Assembly (NCBI GenBank): GCA_004195025.1
Contig: SGBB01000010.1
Span: 19,280 to 83,279, forward strand
Direction: 5' to 3'
DNA from: Candidatus Acidulidesulfobacter diazotrophicus
GTDB taxonomy: Bacteria > SZUA-79 > Acidulodesulfobacterales > Acidulodesulfobacteraceae
DNA: 64,000 nt
Shown here: piece by piece, positions 25,880-34,870 of the stretch
Layout: each line of letters begins with the position of its first letter
Position numbering within the stretch: the first letter of the stretch is position 1
Translations under genes and position numbers: made by a program
Notes under the pieces: generated by a model
What the model saw: the letters and a program-made list of their open reading frames with translations, nothing else
The model's database searches: none
Told to the model about the DNA's origin: nothing

Positions 25880-26881
25880 ATGAGTTATTATGAATTTAAC
25901 AAAGATATAAGTTCGAAATATATAAATGGTTTTAATATAAGGAAAAATAATTTTGATAATGCTATTCATTTTTATGCACCAAGCATTAAAGCTTATGAGA
26001 CTGAAGATTTTAAAAATGAAAAAACAGATTCTTTCCCTCCTTTATCTATAACCGGTAATTCGTGTTCTTTAAAATGCGATCACTGCAATGCCGAAATATT
26101 AAAGTCTATGGATTCGGTTATTATACCTGATGATTTATATCGCAGGGCAAACCAGATATTTAAATCAAAAGGGAAAGGTTTTTTACTAAGCGGAGGATCT
26201 AACGCTAAAGGTATTGTTGAAATTTTACCTTATATTGACACGATAAAAAAAATAAAGGCTGATTTCAAACTTAAAGTTATAGTGCATTGCGGTATAATTA
26301 CCGAAGAAATAGCCGATGGTCTGCTCGATGCGGGCGTTGATTCGGCTATGCTTGATATAATCGGCGACGAAGACACTATTCGTACCGTTTATCATTTAAA
26401 AGCCTCAGTTGATGATTATGATAATTCATTAAAATATTTATCGGAAAGAAATATCCCCTGTTCTCCTCATGTGGTAATAGGTTTAAAACACGGTAAAATT
26501 TCAGGCGAATTTAATGCCGTTGATATTATATCAAAACATAACATTTCATCGTTAGTGCTTGTAGGATTTATGCCTATGGGAAATACAAAAATGGAAAATA
26601 TTACTCCTCCGGAACCTGAAGAAATTGGAGATGTTTTTATATACGCTCGAGAAAAATTTACCAGGACGCCAGTTCTGCTTGGGTGTGAAAGACCTTACGG
26701 AATGAATAAATTTAAAATTGAAGAACTTGCCGTTAAAGCCGGATTAAACGGAATTGCTTATCCTTCAGAAGGCATTATTCCTTTTAGTAAAGAGCTTAAG
26801 TTAAAGCCTTTATATTCAGATGTATGCTGTTCTTTGATTTTTGCCGAAGAATCATTATCTGCTATTCATATCGGCGGTTAA
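25880..26881 (+). CDS. Radical SAM protein, LipS-type lipoate synthase component (biotin-synthase-like)
   Basis: A 333-residue radical SAM enzyme with the cluster motif C62-x3-C66-x2-C69 (CSLKCDHC) after GNS, and a TIM-barrel with LLSGGSNAKG as the SAM-binding glycine region. It resembles the uncharacterised biotin-synthase-like family that supplies one half of the two-protein LipS1/LipS2 lipoate synthase. A further Cys in LLGCERPYG and a CC pair near the end could bind an auxiliary cluster. Position between lbpA2 and the lipoate ligase supports a role in inserting sulfur into octanoyl-LbpA. I cannot say with confidence whether it is LipS1 or LipS2. No ribosome site is obvious. Confidence 0.8.
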   Translation: MSYYEFNKDISSKYINGFNIRKNNFDNAIHFYAPSIKAYETEDFKNEKTDSFPPLSITGNSCSLKCDHCNAEILKSMDSVIIPDDLYRRANQIFKSKGKGFLLSGGSNAKGIVEILPYIDTIKKIKADFKLKVIVHCGIITEEIADGLLDAGVDSAMLDIIGDEDTIRTVYHLKASVDDYDNSLKYLSERNIPCSPHVVIGLKHGKISGEFNAVDIISKHNISSLVLVGFMPMGNTKMENITPPEPEEIGDVFIYAREKFTRTPVLLGCERPYGMNKFKIEELAVKAGLNGIAYPSEGIIPFSKELKLKPLYSDVCCSLIFAEESLSAIHIGG

Positions 26882-27007
26882 AATTTTATTATTATTTTTC
26901 TCAATTATTTCTAATGCAGAATTAAGTATCATATATATTAATACATAAATAAACACAAAATTAAGAATATTTTAAAATTAATAATAAATAATAAAATTAA
27001 TAATAAA

Positions 27008-28552
27008 ATGTTTAGAGTTATAGATACAGGTATTAAAGATTTTTCTTATAATATTGCTATGGATAAAGCTATGCTTGATCTAAGAAAAGATAATATAATT
27101 CCCGATACCCTCCGTTTTTTGACATTTAACCCTTGCACTTTAGCAGGCTTTCATCAATCGGTGTTTAATGAAATCAGAATTGATTACTGCAAAGATAAAA
27201 ATATTGATATAGGCCGTCGCATAACCGGCGGCGGCGCCATATATTTTGATGAAACGCAATTAGGATGGGAGTTAGTTTTTTCCTCAAAAACTCTTAAAGC
27301 CGCAAATTTTCAAAACTTAACTGAAAATATATGCAATGCATTTGTATCAGGCATTAATAGATTAGGCATTAATGCAAAATTTAGACCTAGAAATGATATT
27401 GAGGTTGAAGGAAAAAAAATATCCGGCACAGGAGGAACATATGATTCGTCTATATTTTTTTTTCAAGGCACTTTGCTTTTAGATTTTAATCCTGAATTTA
27501 TGGTAAAATCATTAAAAATTCCCGTAGAAAAATTAACTTCCAAAAATTTTGACTCTATATCGGCAAGAATTACTTCTATAAAAAAAATACTCGGATATAT
27601 TCCTGATATTAAAATTATAAAGTCTGCAATTATAGGAGGATTTTCGGAATATTTTGATATCCCGTTTAATTACGGAACGCTGACGGAAGAAGAAAATAAT
27701 TATATCAGACAAAATCAAAAATATTATAAATCTGATGAATGGGTATATTCATTAGATAATGAGCTATTAGAAACTAAGACGATTCACGATACATACAGAT
27801 GCGGCGGAGGCATATTTAAAACTTTTGCAAAAGTAGATTATAAAAGAAATATATTAAAGTATATTTATTTTACCGGCGATTATTTTGTCATTCCCGAAAG
27901 AGCAATTGCCGACCTTGAAAGTTTTTTAAAAGATTGCGGTATTGATGAGTTAGTTTTTAAAATAGATGAATTTTTTGAAAAATATAAACCTGAATTTCAA
28001 AATGTTTCAAAAGAAGATTTTTTTAATATAATAAATAATATAGCGGATAAAATAACTTTTCTTAAAGATGCAGGAATTGAAGAAGATGAGCTTTCCCGTT
28101 TTATGTTTGTCAATGGAATGCAATTAAGCGATATAAAATCTGTAAAAGCTATTCTGCTGCCTTATTGCGCTAAAAAAAAGGATTGCGAATTTAGAAATAC
28201 CGATTACTGTTCAATATGCGGAGATTGTGAGACGGGCATTGCTTATAAATTTGCAAAAGATTTTAATTTATTGCCCATTACTATAATTAATTATGAAAAT
28301 CTTGTAGAAACATTAAATAAATTAAAAGATGCAAATATAAGTTCGTATATCGGTTTTTGCTGTAAAGAATTTTATATAAAACGCAATAAAGCATTCAAAG
28401 ATTCAGGTATTAAAGCTTTGCTTATAGATATATCTTCTCCTTTGTGCTACAATTATAAAAAAGAAGAAGACGCATATAAAGGTATATTTGACGGCGAAAC
28501 TTTGCTAAATGCAAATATCTTAAACGATTTATCTAAAATTATAAATAGATAA
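27008..28552 (+). CDS. Lipoate-protein ligase of the sHdr type fused to a DUF116-like domain
   Basis: A 514-residue fusion. Residues 1-about 240 are a lipoate/octanoate ligase catalytic domain with RRITGGGAIYF and the Lys-bearing GKKISGTGG loop. Residues about 240-340 look like the small LplB accessory domain (RCGGGIFKT). Residues about 375-510 form a cysteine-rich domain with PYCAKKKDC, then CSICGDC, then GFCCKEF, which I read as DUF116-like. The position usually filled by His in the GGGAVYH motif is Phe here. Ordinary sHdr-linked ligases end after the LplB domain. It sits between the two radical SAM genes, 6 bases before the second. Expected role: attaching octanoate or lipoate to LbpA. Confidence 0.85.
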   Translation: MFRVIDTGIKDFSYNIAMDKAMLDLRKDNIIPDTLRFLTFNPCTLAGFHQSVFNEIRIDYCKDKNIDIGRRITGGGAIYFDETQLGWELVFSSKTLKAANFQNLTENICNAFVSGINRLGINAKFRPRNDIEVEGKKISGTGGTYDSSIFFFQGTLLLDFNPEFMVKSLKIPVEKLTSKNFDSISARITSIKKILGYIPDIKIIKSAIIGGFSEYFDIPFNYGTLTEEENNYIRQNQKYYKSDEWVYSLDNELLETKTIHDTYRCGGGIFKTFAKVDYKRNILKYIYFTGDYFVIPERAIADLESFLKDCGIDELVFKIDEFFEKYKPEFQNVSKEDFFNIINNIADKITFLKDAGIEEDELSRFMFVNGMQLSDIKSVKAILLPYCAKKKDCEFRNTDYCSICGDCETGIAYKFAKDFNLLPITIINYENLVETLNKLKDANISSYIGFCCKEFYIKRNKAFKDSGIKALLIDISSPLCYNYKKEEDAYKGIFDGETLLNANILNDLSKIINR

Positions 28553-28558
28553 TAAGTA

Positions 28559-29680
28559 ATGAATGAAATGGAGAATATTTATATGAATTATCCAGAAACG
28601 GCTATGACTATTCAAGAAACTTCTATAGATGAAAATTTAAATAATTATGCTGCCGAAAATTCGCCTGAATATCTCAAGGTCAGCCTTGCAGCAGCGATGA
28701 CGCTTGGAATGGTACCCGGATTATTTTATAGAAATGCCTGCCTTCATTGCGTTAATGTTCTTTTAACTTATAATGACGGATGCAGAGCAAATTGCGCCTA
28801 TTGCGGTTTGCAAAAATCACGCGAAGGAAATTACAATGATAAAAGTTTTATAAGGGTTGACTGGCCGGCATTTAAAACTGAAAATATCATTAAACGCACG
28901 CTTGAAAAAAAAGATGTTATTCATAGAATATGTATATCTATGATTACTCATGAAAAGGCTAAAGAAGACACTTTTGCGATATTACGGAATTTTAGTAAAA
29001 ATCTTCATTGTCCAACTTCTATATTATTAACGCCTACTATCCTCAAACATTCCGATATAGATAAATTTAAAGAATACGGCGCAGATATGGTTACGGTAGC
29101 GCTTGACTGCGCAACCCCGGAATTATTTGATGAATATAGGGGCACAGGCGTTAAAGGTCCGCATAAATGGGATAAATATAATGATACTTTAGACTATTCC
29201 GTTTCTGTTTTTGGAAAAAATAAAGTGGGGTGTCATCTTGTAGTAGGTCTTGGAGAAACAGAAAAAGAAATGATTTTTAGAATTCAGGATGTTAGAAATA
29301 AAGGAGCGCGTTCACATTTATTTTCATTTTATCAAGAGAAAGGGTCAAAATTAGACAGTCATCCTCAGTGCCCGGCGGGTCAATTCAGAAGGGTTCAGGT
29401 AGCCCGCCATATTATTGATTATGATATGAGTCATGCGGAAGATATGGAATTTGACAATAGCGGCAAAGTAATTGATTTTGGAATTCCTTTTAAAGATGTA
29501 GCTAAAATAGTTGAAACGGGAACTGCATTTAGAACCACGGGGTGCCCCGGCAAATCGGAAATTTCTGCCTGCAATAGACCTTTCGGCGATTCTTCGCCGA
29601 GAAACATAAGAAGTTTTCCGTTTGAATTAAATGCTTCCGATATTGCAAGAGTCAGGAAAGAACTTTTAGAATACGAATAA
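28559..29680 (+). CDS. Radical SAM protein, LipS-type lipoate synthase component (second subunit)
   Basis: A 373-residue radical SAM enzyme with C75-x3-C79-x2-C82 (CRANCAYC). Two extra cysteines precede it (C61-x2-C64), and two more lie near the C-terminus in TTGCPGKSEISACNRPFGD, enough for an auxiliary cluster of the kind that donates sulfur in lipoate synthesis. The terminal SPRNIRSFPF is a family signature of biotin-synthase-related proteins. With the gene at 25880 it would form the two-subunit LipS1/LipS2 enzyme. The start is either 28559, 6 bases after the ligase stop, or ATG 28583, which has GGAG 10 bases upstream. Standard LipA lipoyl synthase is not seen in the window. Confidence 0.82.
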   Translation: MNEMENIYMNYPETAMTIQETSIDENLNNYAAENSPEYLKVSLAAAMTLGMVPGLFYRNACLHCVNVLLTYNDGCRANCAYCGLQKSREGNYNDKSFIRVDWPAFKTENIIKRTLEKKDVIHRICISMITHEKAKEDTFAILRNFSKNLHCPTSILLTPTILKHSDIDKFKEYGADMVTVALDCATPELFDEYRGTGVKGPHKWDKYNDTLDYSVSVFGKNKVGCHLVVGLGETEKEMIFRIQDVRNKGARSHLFSFYQEKGSKLDSHPQCPAGQFRRVQVARHIIDYDMSHAEDMEFDNSGKVIDFGIPFKDVAKIVETGTAFRTTGCPGKSEISACNRPFGDSSPRNIRSFPFELNASDIARVRKELLEYE

Positions 29681-29793
29681 GCAAAGATGGAATGAAAATA
29701 TAATGTTAAATTAAAATATTTATTAGCTTTAATAGTTAGAATATGAGTAAATAGAAAAGATTATAAAAAAATAAATTTGCAACGGAGAATGAT

Positions 29794-30255
29794 ATGGCGG
29801 AAGGAGATAGAGTAGCAGTAAAAATTAAACATTTGAATAATCTTCAAAATCAGATAATAACGGATAAACATACGATAATTACAGATGAGCCGACAAGTTC
29901 CGGAGGAGACGATCTTGCTATAAATCCTGTGGAACTTGCTATGGGAGCGGAAGGAGCATGCACAATTTCGGTTATTATGATGTTTGCAAAAAGAATGAAA
30001 TATGATTTAAGAAATGTGGAAATAGATGCAGTTCATGAAAGAGTGAGGGTTGAAGATCTTAAAAATGCGGGCGCAAATGTCGATGACGAACGCGGATATG
30101 TTCATAAAATTATTAAAAAAATTAAATTTATAGGCAATCTTGATGAGGATCAAATTGAAGAATTGCAGCGGGTATCAAAAAGATGTCCTGTTCACACTAT
30201 GATAGAAAACAGGTCATATTACGATACATCGTTTGAATATGAAGAAATAAACTAA
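29794..30255 (+). CDS. OsmC/YhfA-family protein
   Basis: A 153-residue OsmC-fold protein. The first conserved Cys56 lies in GAEGACTISV and the second in SKRCPVHTM (near 130), the pair that forms the reactive dithiol in this family. Members reduce organic hydroperoxides, and some may handle sulfur species. A GGAG site precedes the ATG. It follows the radical SAM gene by 113 bases on the same strand, so it is probably part of the lipoate/sulfur cluster. A role as thiol reductase or sulfur-transfer partner of LbpA is possible but not shown by the sequence. Confidence 0.85.
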   Translation: MAEGDRVAVKIKHLNNLQNQIITDKHTIITDEPTSSGGDDLAINPVELAMGAEGACTISVIMMFAKRMKYDLRNVEIDAVHERVRVEDLKNAGANVDDERGYVHKIIKKIKFIGNLDEDQIEELQRVSKRCPVHTMIENRSYYDTSFEYEEIN

Positions 30256-30306
30256 CAATAAACTAACAATAAACTAACCTTGCTAACGGAGGATATAATA
30301 CTATAA

Positions 30307-30936
30307 ATGCATAAATTTAATCCTGCAAATCATAAAAGATTAACTTCTGAAGAAAGATATCAATTGATGCCTCCCCATCTTGCAATAGATGAAATTAAAA
30401 AAATTGTAGATATTTTACATAATAACGGCGAAAAAAAAATTAATATTGCAGATATTGGATGCGGGAGCGGATTTTTTACTATCCCATTATTAAAAACAAT
30501 TACCGATATTAAAGGTATTAATACAAAAATATATGCTTTAGATATTAGCGAAGAAATGATTTCTTGTATAAAAGAAAATATTGACGGCACAGATTTTAGC
30601 GAATTTCAAAAAGATTGTGTAATTTTAACAAAGTGCGGAGAATCAAGAATTGCATTAAATGACAACTTAATTGATATAGTTTTAATATCTAACGTTTTTC
30701 ATGAAATAGAACAAAGATTAGATTATCTTCACGAAATTAAAAGAGTGCTGAAATCCGGCGGCTATTTATTTCTTATTGATTGGGATAAAGAAGATAAAGT
30801 ATTGAAAATGGGACCGCCCGCAGAAGAAAGACTCTCTGCCAATGAAACTATAGAATTGTTGAATGATGCAGGTTTTACGGATATAAATATCATTCCTCTT
30901 TACAGTTCTTCATTTACTATTAGATGTAGAAAATGA
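30307..30936 (+). CDS. Class I SAM-dependent methyltransferase
   Basis: A 209-residue UbiE/Methyltransf_11-type enzyme. Motif I is IADIGCGSGFF (46-56); the acidic strand end YALDIS, the post-I region and ISNVFHEIE (motif IV) follow, then the VLKSGGYLFLIDW strand. A GGAGG site precedes the ATG. It follows the OsmC gene by 51 bases and is the last plus-strand gene before a dispersed repeat. The substrate is unknown; in this context a thiol or sulfide acceptor is conceivable, but small soluble methyltransferases of this type are too varied to assign. Confidence 0.8.
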   Translation: MHKFNPANHKRLTSEERYQLMPPHLAIDEIKKIVDILHNNGEKKINIADIGCGSGFFTIPLLKTITDIKGINTKIYALDISEEMISCIKENIDGTDFSEFQKDCVILTKCGESRIALNDNLIDIVLISNVFHEIEQRLDYLHEIKRVLKSGGYLFLIDWDKEDKVLKMGPPAEERLSANETIELLNDAGFTDINIIPLYSSSFTIRCRK

Positions 30937-30986
30937 AAAATATATAAATATATGATACGCAAATAGCTGTAAATAATATTTACTCT

Positions 30987-31020
30987 AAAATTGCCCATAG
31001 AGATTATTAAATATATCGCT
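30987..31020. repeat. Fragment of the MITE-like repeat (copy E)
   Basis: AAAATTGCCCATAGA followed by GATTATTAAATATATCGC, matching one end of the copies at 3141 and (reversed) 51742. The hairpin core is absent. It lies directly before the tilS start and leaves no room for a ribosome site. Confidence 0.7.
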
Positions 31021-31031
31021 TCTAATAATAA

Positions 31032-32609
31032 ATGCTGTCTTATAATAAAAGAACTTCAATATTTCTTAAAAAATTTATTGGCACTATTGAAGAATTTAAG
31101 CTTATTGAATGGGGAGAATCTATTCTTATTGCAGTAAGCGGCGGCGTTGACTCTGTTTCTTTATTATATTCGCTTTATTTTTCAAGGCATCTATTAGGCA
31201 TTAAAATTTCCTGCGCCGTATTCGACCATGGAATAAGAGAATCGTCATATAAAGAAGTCGAATATTTAGAAAATTTATGCAATGTTTTATCCGTCCCGTT
31301 TTACACAGACAAAGCTAATATTCTTGTTGAGTCAAAAATTAATAAAAAAAGTATTGAAGAAACAGCCAGAAATTTTAGATATAAATTCCTTTACAAAACG
31401 GCAAATGAAATAAATGCCGATAAAATTGCGGCAGCTCATCATTTAGATGATTTTGCAGAAAATTTTTTAATGAGAACAATTACAGGCGGCGGAAGCGGAT
31501 CAATAGCTGGAATAAAAGTTAAAAACGGTATGATTATCCGTCCTTTTATTAAATTTTCCAAAAAAGAAATTATTGATTTTGCAAAATTAAATTCAATAAA
31601 ATTTTTTGAAGACTATACAAATTATCAAAAAGATATTTTCAGGAATAATATAAGATTAAATATTATTCCTGAATTTAAAAAAATAAATCCTTCTTTCTTA
31701 AACACTATATATAAAACTTCTGAAGTTCTTAGGAAAGATGATGAATTTATTGAAAATTGCGCTAGAGAAATTTTTGCAGGTAGCGTTTCAAATACCGAAT
31801 ATAAAGACTCAGGAATGTTAACCTGTAATATTTTTGACTTGTTAAAGATTCCCGAACCTGTTCTTTATAGATTTTTTAAGCTTGCCTTATATGAAATTAT
31901 AATTAACAAAAACGATAATAAAGACAATAATAACGATATAGAAAATTTTATTTCATACGGCAATTTTAAAAATTTTTTAAATATTCTAAAAAGCAATAAA
32001 CCAAACATCTTATTTAACCTTAATAAAAATATCAGAATAATTAAAACTTATGAAAAAATAATTTTTGAAGAAATTGAAAACAACATATATGTTGGGAAAA
32101 TAAAAAACACTTATCATCATTTTCCTTTAGATTTTAAACATTATGAATATTTAATTAACCGCGGCAATATTGTTGAAAATAATTCAGGCAATATAAATAC
32201 AATTAATAAATTTATTATTAATATAAAAGAATTAGATTTAAACTTAATAATCGGCAAATTTGATAATATTAAAACAAAAACTGTTATGGATAAGTTGATA
32301 AAAAAAAAATTTAAAAACCCTTTAAACAATACAATACTATTTGATTTTGATAAATTGTCATTTCCTATAAAAATTAGAAATTTTATGAACGGCGACAGAT
32401 TTACTCCGCTCGGCATGCAAAATGAAAAAAAAGTTAAAAATTTTTTTATAGATAAAAAAATACCTGTATTACTAAGACATAACGTGCCTATTATTTTGTC
32501 CGATAATAAAATTGCATGGATTGGATTTATTATTATGAGCGATATGATAAAAATAACAGATTCCACAAAAAGCATAGGATATATGAAATTGTTAAATAAT
32601 AATAAATAA
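31032..32609 (+). CDS. tilS: tRNA(Ile)-lysidine synthetase
   Basis: A 525-residue PP-loop ATPase that modifies the wobble cytidine of the tRNA reading AUA, essential in a genome this rich in ATA codons. The PP-loop is SGGVDS (36-41); FDHGIRESS, the AAHHLDDFAENFLMR block and the RNNIRLNIIPEF helix are all typical. The C-terminal third is Asn/Lys-rich and ends with the TilS C-domain (FMNGDRFTPLGM, FFIDKKIPVLLR). The ATG at 31032 lies 12 bases after a repeat fragment and has no visible Shine-Dalgarno site. It starts the conserved housekeeping block. Confidence 0.94.
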   Translation: MLSYNKRTSIFLKKFIGTIEEFKLIEWGESILIAVSGGVDSVSLLYSLYFSRHLLGIKISCAVFDHGIRESSYKEVEYLENLCNVLSVPFYTDKANILVESKINKKSIEETARNFRYKFLYKTANEINADKIAAAHHLDDFAENFLMRTITGGGSGSIAGIKVKNGMIIRPFIKFSKKEIIDFAKLNSIKFFEDYTNYQKDIFRNNIRLNIIPEFKKINPSFLNTIYKTSEVLRKDDEFIENCAREIFAGSVSNTEYKDSGMLTCNIFDLLKIPEPVLYRFFKLALYEIIINKNDNKDNNNDIENFISYGNFKNFLNILKSNKPNILFNLNKNIRIIKTYEKIIFEEIENNIYVGKIKNTYHHFPLDFKHYEYLINRGNIVENNSGNINTINKFIINIKELDLNLIIGKFDNIKTKTVMDKLIKKKFKNPLNNTILFDFDKLSFPIKIRNFMNGDRFTPLGMQNEKKVKNFFIDKKIPVLLRHNVPIILSDNKIAWIGFIIMSDMIKITDSTKSIGYMKLLNNNK

Positions 32610-33017
32610 TAAATCAAGGCATTAAGTAATATATTTTAAATTATTAATTTAAAACTATTATTATAACTATTTGCAGGAATCGTGAAAATAATAAATAAAT
32701 AATTAATTATAATAAATATAAAAATAATAATTAACTATAATAATAAAATAACAATACAATATAAAAACAATATATTTATTCTTGCCGACAATTTAAATTT
32801 TAAAATTATTTATATTTGTTTTTAATAATTTTATTGAAAAAAAAATTTAAATATGCCATATTTAATTATATAAATAATTATTTAATATTTATTTTTTTGC
32901 TATTTATCAATTTTTTTTAATTTATTTTTTAAATAACAGCACATCAAATTAAGATATAATTAAGAAACAATAAAATAAACAGTTCAAACTTTTAAGTTTT
33001 AAGGAGGTTATTCTAAC
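32610..33017. other. AT-rich spacer with no gene seen
   Basis: 408 bases between tilS and ftsH. Only A/T-rich low-complexity DNA and short frames. An AAGGAGG ribosome site at 33001-33007 serves ftsH; its promoter cannot be picked out reliably. Confidence 0.5.
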
Positions 33018-34865
33018 TTGAATCCCAAATTTAAAAATATTTTATTATGGGTCTTTATAATTTTTTTAATGATATTTATATTTACAATGTTTAATCACCA
33101 TAAACCAAAAACACAGAAAATAATATTTTCATCATTATTAAGTTATATAAAAGAAGGTAAAATAAAAAGCATAACAATTGAATCTCATAATATAATCGGA
33201 GTATTCAAAACAGGTAAAAAATTTAAATCATATGCTCCTACGCATCCGGGTTTAGTCAAATTATTAGAAAAACACAATGTTCCGATAACTGCTAAACCTG
33301 TACCGAGTTCCCCTTGGTATATGTCATTTTTATTATCGTGGCTGCCTATGATTCTTATCTTGTTTGCGTTCTGGTACTTTTTCTGGAGGCAAATGCAGGG
33401 TGGGGCTGGAAAAGCTATGTCTTTTGGCAAATCTAAAGCTAAATTAATGGACGAATCCGCTAAAAAGATAACTTTTGCAGATGTTGCAGGTATTGACGAA
33501 TCTAAACAAGAACTTGAAGAGATTGTTGATTTTTTAAAAGACCCCAAAAAATTTACAAAATTAGGCGGCAGAATACCTCATGGAGTATTGCTTGTCGGAC
33601 CTCCTGGCACAGGTAAAACATTACTTGCAAAAGCAATAGCAGGAGAGGCGGGCGTACCTTTTTTTAGCATTAGCGGATCAGATTTTGTTGAAATGTTTGT
33701 CGGGGTAGGCGCATCTCGAGTTAGAGATCTTTTTGCCCAGGGCAAGAAAAATGCTCCCTGTATAATATTTATAGATGAAATTGACGCAGTCGGAAGACAC
33801 AGAGGCGCCGGTTTAGGAGGAGGACATGACGAAAGAGAGCAGACATTAAATCAGCTGCTTGTTGAAATGGATGGATTTGCGCCTAACGACGGTGTAATTT
33901 TAATTGCAGCAACTAATAGACCCGATGTTTTAGATCCTGCTCTTTTAAGACCCGGCAGATTTGACAGACAGGTGATTGTTCCGAAACCAGATATAAAAGG
34001 AAGAGAAGGCATATTAAAAGTTCATACAAAAAATATTCCTTTAGATAGTGATGTAGATTTGGGAATTATTGCAAGAGGGACACCCGGTTTTTCCGGCGCC
34101 GATTTGGCTAATATGGTAAATGAAGCTGCTTTACTGGCTGCGAGAAATAACGGGTCAACGGTTAAAATGGAAAACCTTGAAGAAGCTAAAGATAAAGTTA
34201 TGATGGGAACCGAAAGACGAAGCATGGTTATTAGCGATAAAGAGAAAAAAATAACCGCGTTTCATGAAGCAGGGCATACTATTGTTGCAAAAATGCTTCC
34301 GGGAAGCGATCCTATTCATAAAGTTACAATTATTCCTCGGGGTATGGCAATGGGATTGACTATGCAGCTTCCCATAGACGAAAAGCATAATTACGATGAA
34401 GAATATCTTCTTAACGAGGTAGCCATTTTACTCGGCGGCAGAAGCGCCGAAGAGCTTATATTTAACTCTATGACCACAGGAGCATCCAACGACATTGAAA
34501 GAGCTACCGATATTGCAAGAAAAATGGTTTGCGAATGGGGAATGAGCAAAAAATTAGGACCTCTTACATTTGGAAAAAAAGATGAACAAATTTTTCTAGG
34601 GAGAGAATTTGCCCAGCACAAAGACTATTCTGAATCAACTGCCGTTGCTATTGATGGTGAAGTAAGAGATATAGTTTCGTCTAATCACGAAAGAGCAATA
34701 AAAATTTTAACCGACAATATAGATATATTGAAGGATCTTGCAAATACGCTGATTGACAAAGAGACTGTCAACGGTAAAGAAATAGACGCTATAATTTTAG
34801 CGCATAAACCTGATTATAAAAATAGCGATTCAAAAGATATTCCTGCTGAAACTATAGCGGAATAA
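33018..34865 (+). CDS. ftsH: ATP-dependent zinc metalloprotease FtsH
   Basis: A 615-residue membrane-bound AAA+ protease for quality control of membrane and regulatory proteins. Two transmembrane helices (about 7-24 and 103-122) frame a small periplasmic domain. The AAA module has Walker A GPPGTGKT (near 195-202), Walker [11 protein letters not shown], the second region of homology with arginine fingers ([17 protein letters not shown]), and the zinc motif HEAGH (near 416-420). The start is TTG at 33018, chosen because AAGGAGG lies 10 bases upstream and homology begins there. It is followed by folP after 5 bases. Confidence 0.97.
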   Translation: MNPKFKNILLWVFIIFLMIFIFTMFNHHKPKTQKIIFSSLLSYIKEGKIKSITIESHNIIGVFKTGKKFKSYAPTHPGLVKLLEKHNVPITAKPVPSSPWYMSFLLSWLPMILILFAFWYFFWRQMQGGAGKAMSFGKSKAKLMDESAKKITFADVAGIDESKQELEEIVDFLKDPKKFTKLGGRIPHGVLLVGPPGTGKTLLAKAIAGEAGVPFFSISGSDFVEMFVGVGASRVRDLFAQGKKNAPCIIFIDEIDAVGRHRGAGLGGGHDEREQTLNQLLVEMDGFAPNDGVILIAATNRPDVLDPALLRPGRFDRQVIVPKPDIKGREGILKVHTKNIPLDSDVDLGIIARGTPGFSGADLANMVNEAALLAARNNGSTVKMENLEEAKDKVMMGTERRSMVISDKEKKITAFHEAGHTIVAKMLPGSDPIHKVTIIPRGMAMGLTMQLPIDEKHNYDEEYLLNEVAILLGGRSAEELIFNSMTTGASNDIERATDIARKMVCEWGMSKKLGPLTFGKKDEQIFLGREFAQHKDYSESTAVAIDGEVRDIVSSNHERAIKILTDNIDILKDLANTLIDKETVNGKEIDAIILAHKPDYKNSDSKDIPAETIAE

Positions 34866-34870
34866 AAATT

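Noticed and set aside
32141..32617. 158-residue hydrophobic frame on the minus strand inside tilS
   Set aside because: AT-rich coding DNA reads as hydrophobic on the opposite strand; tilS is clearly the real gene.
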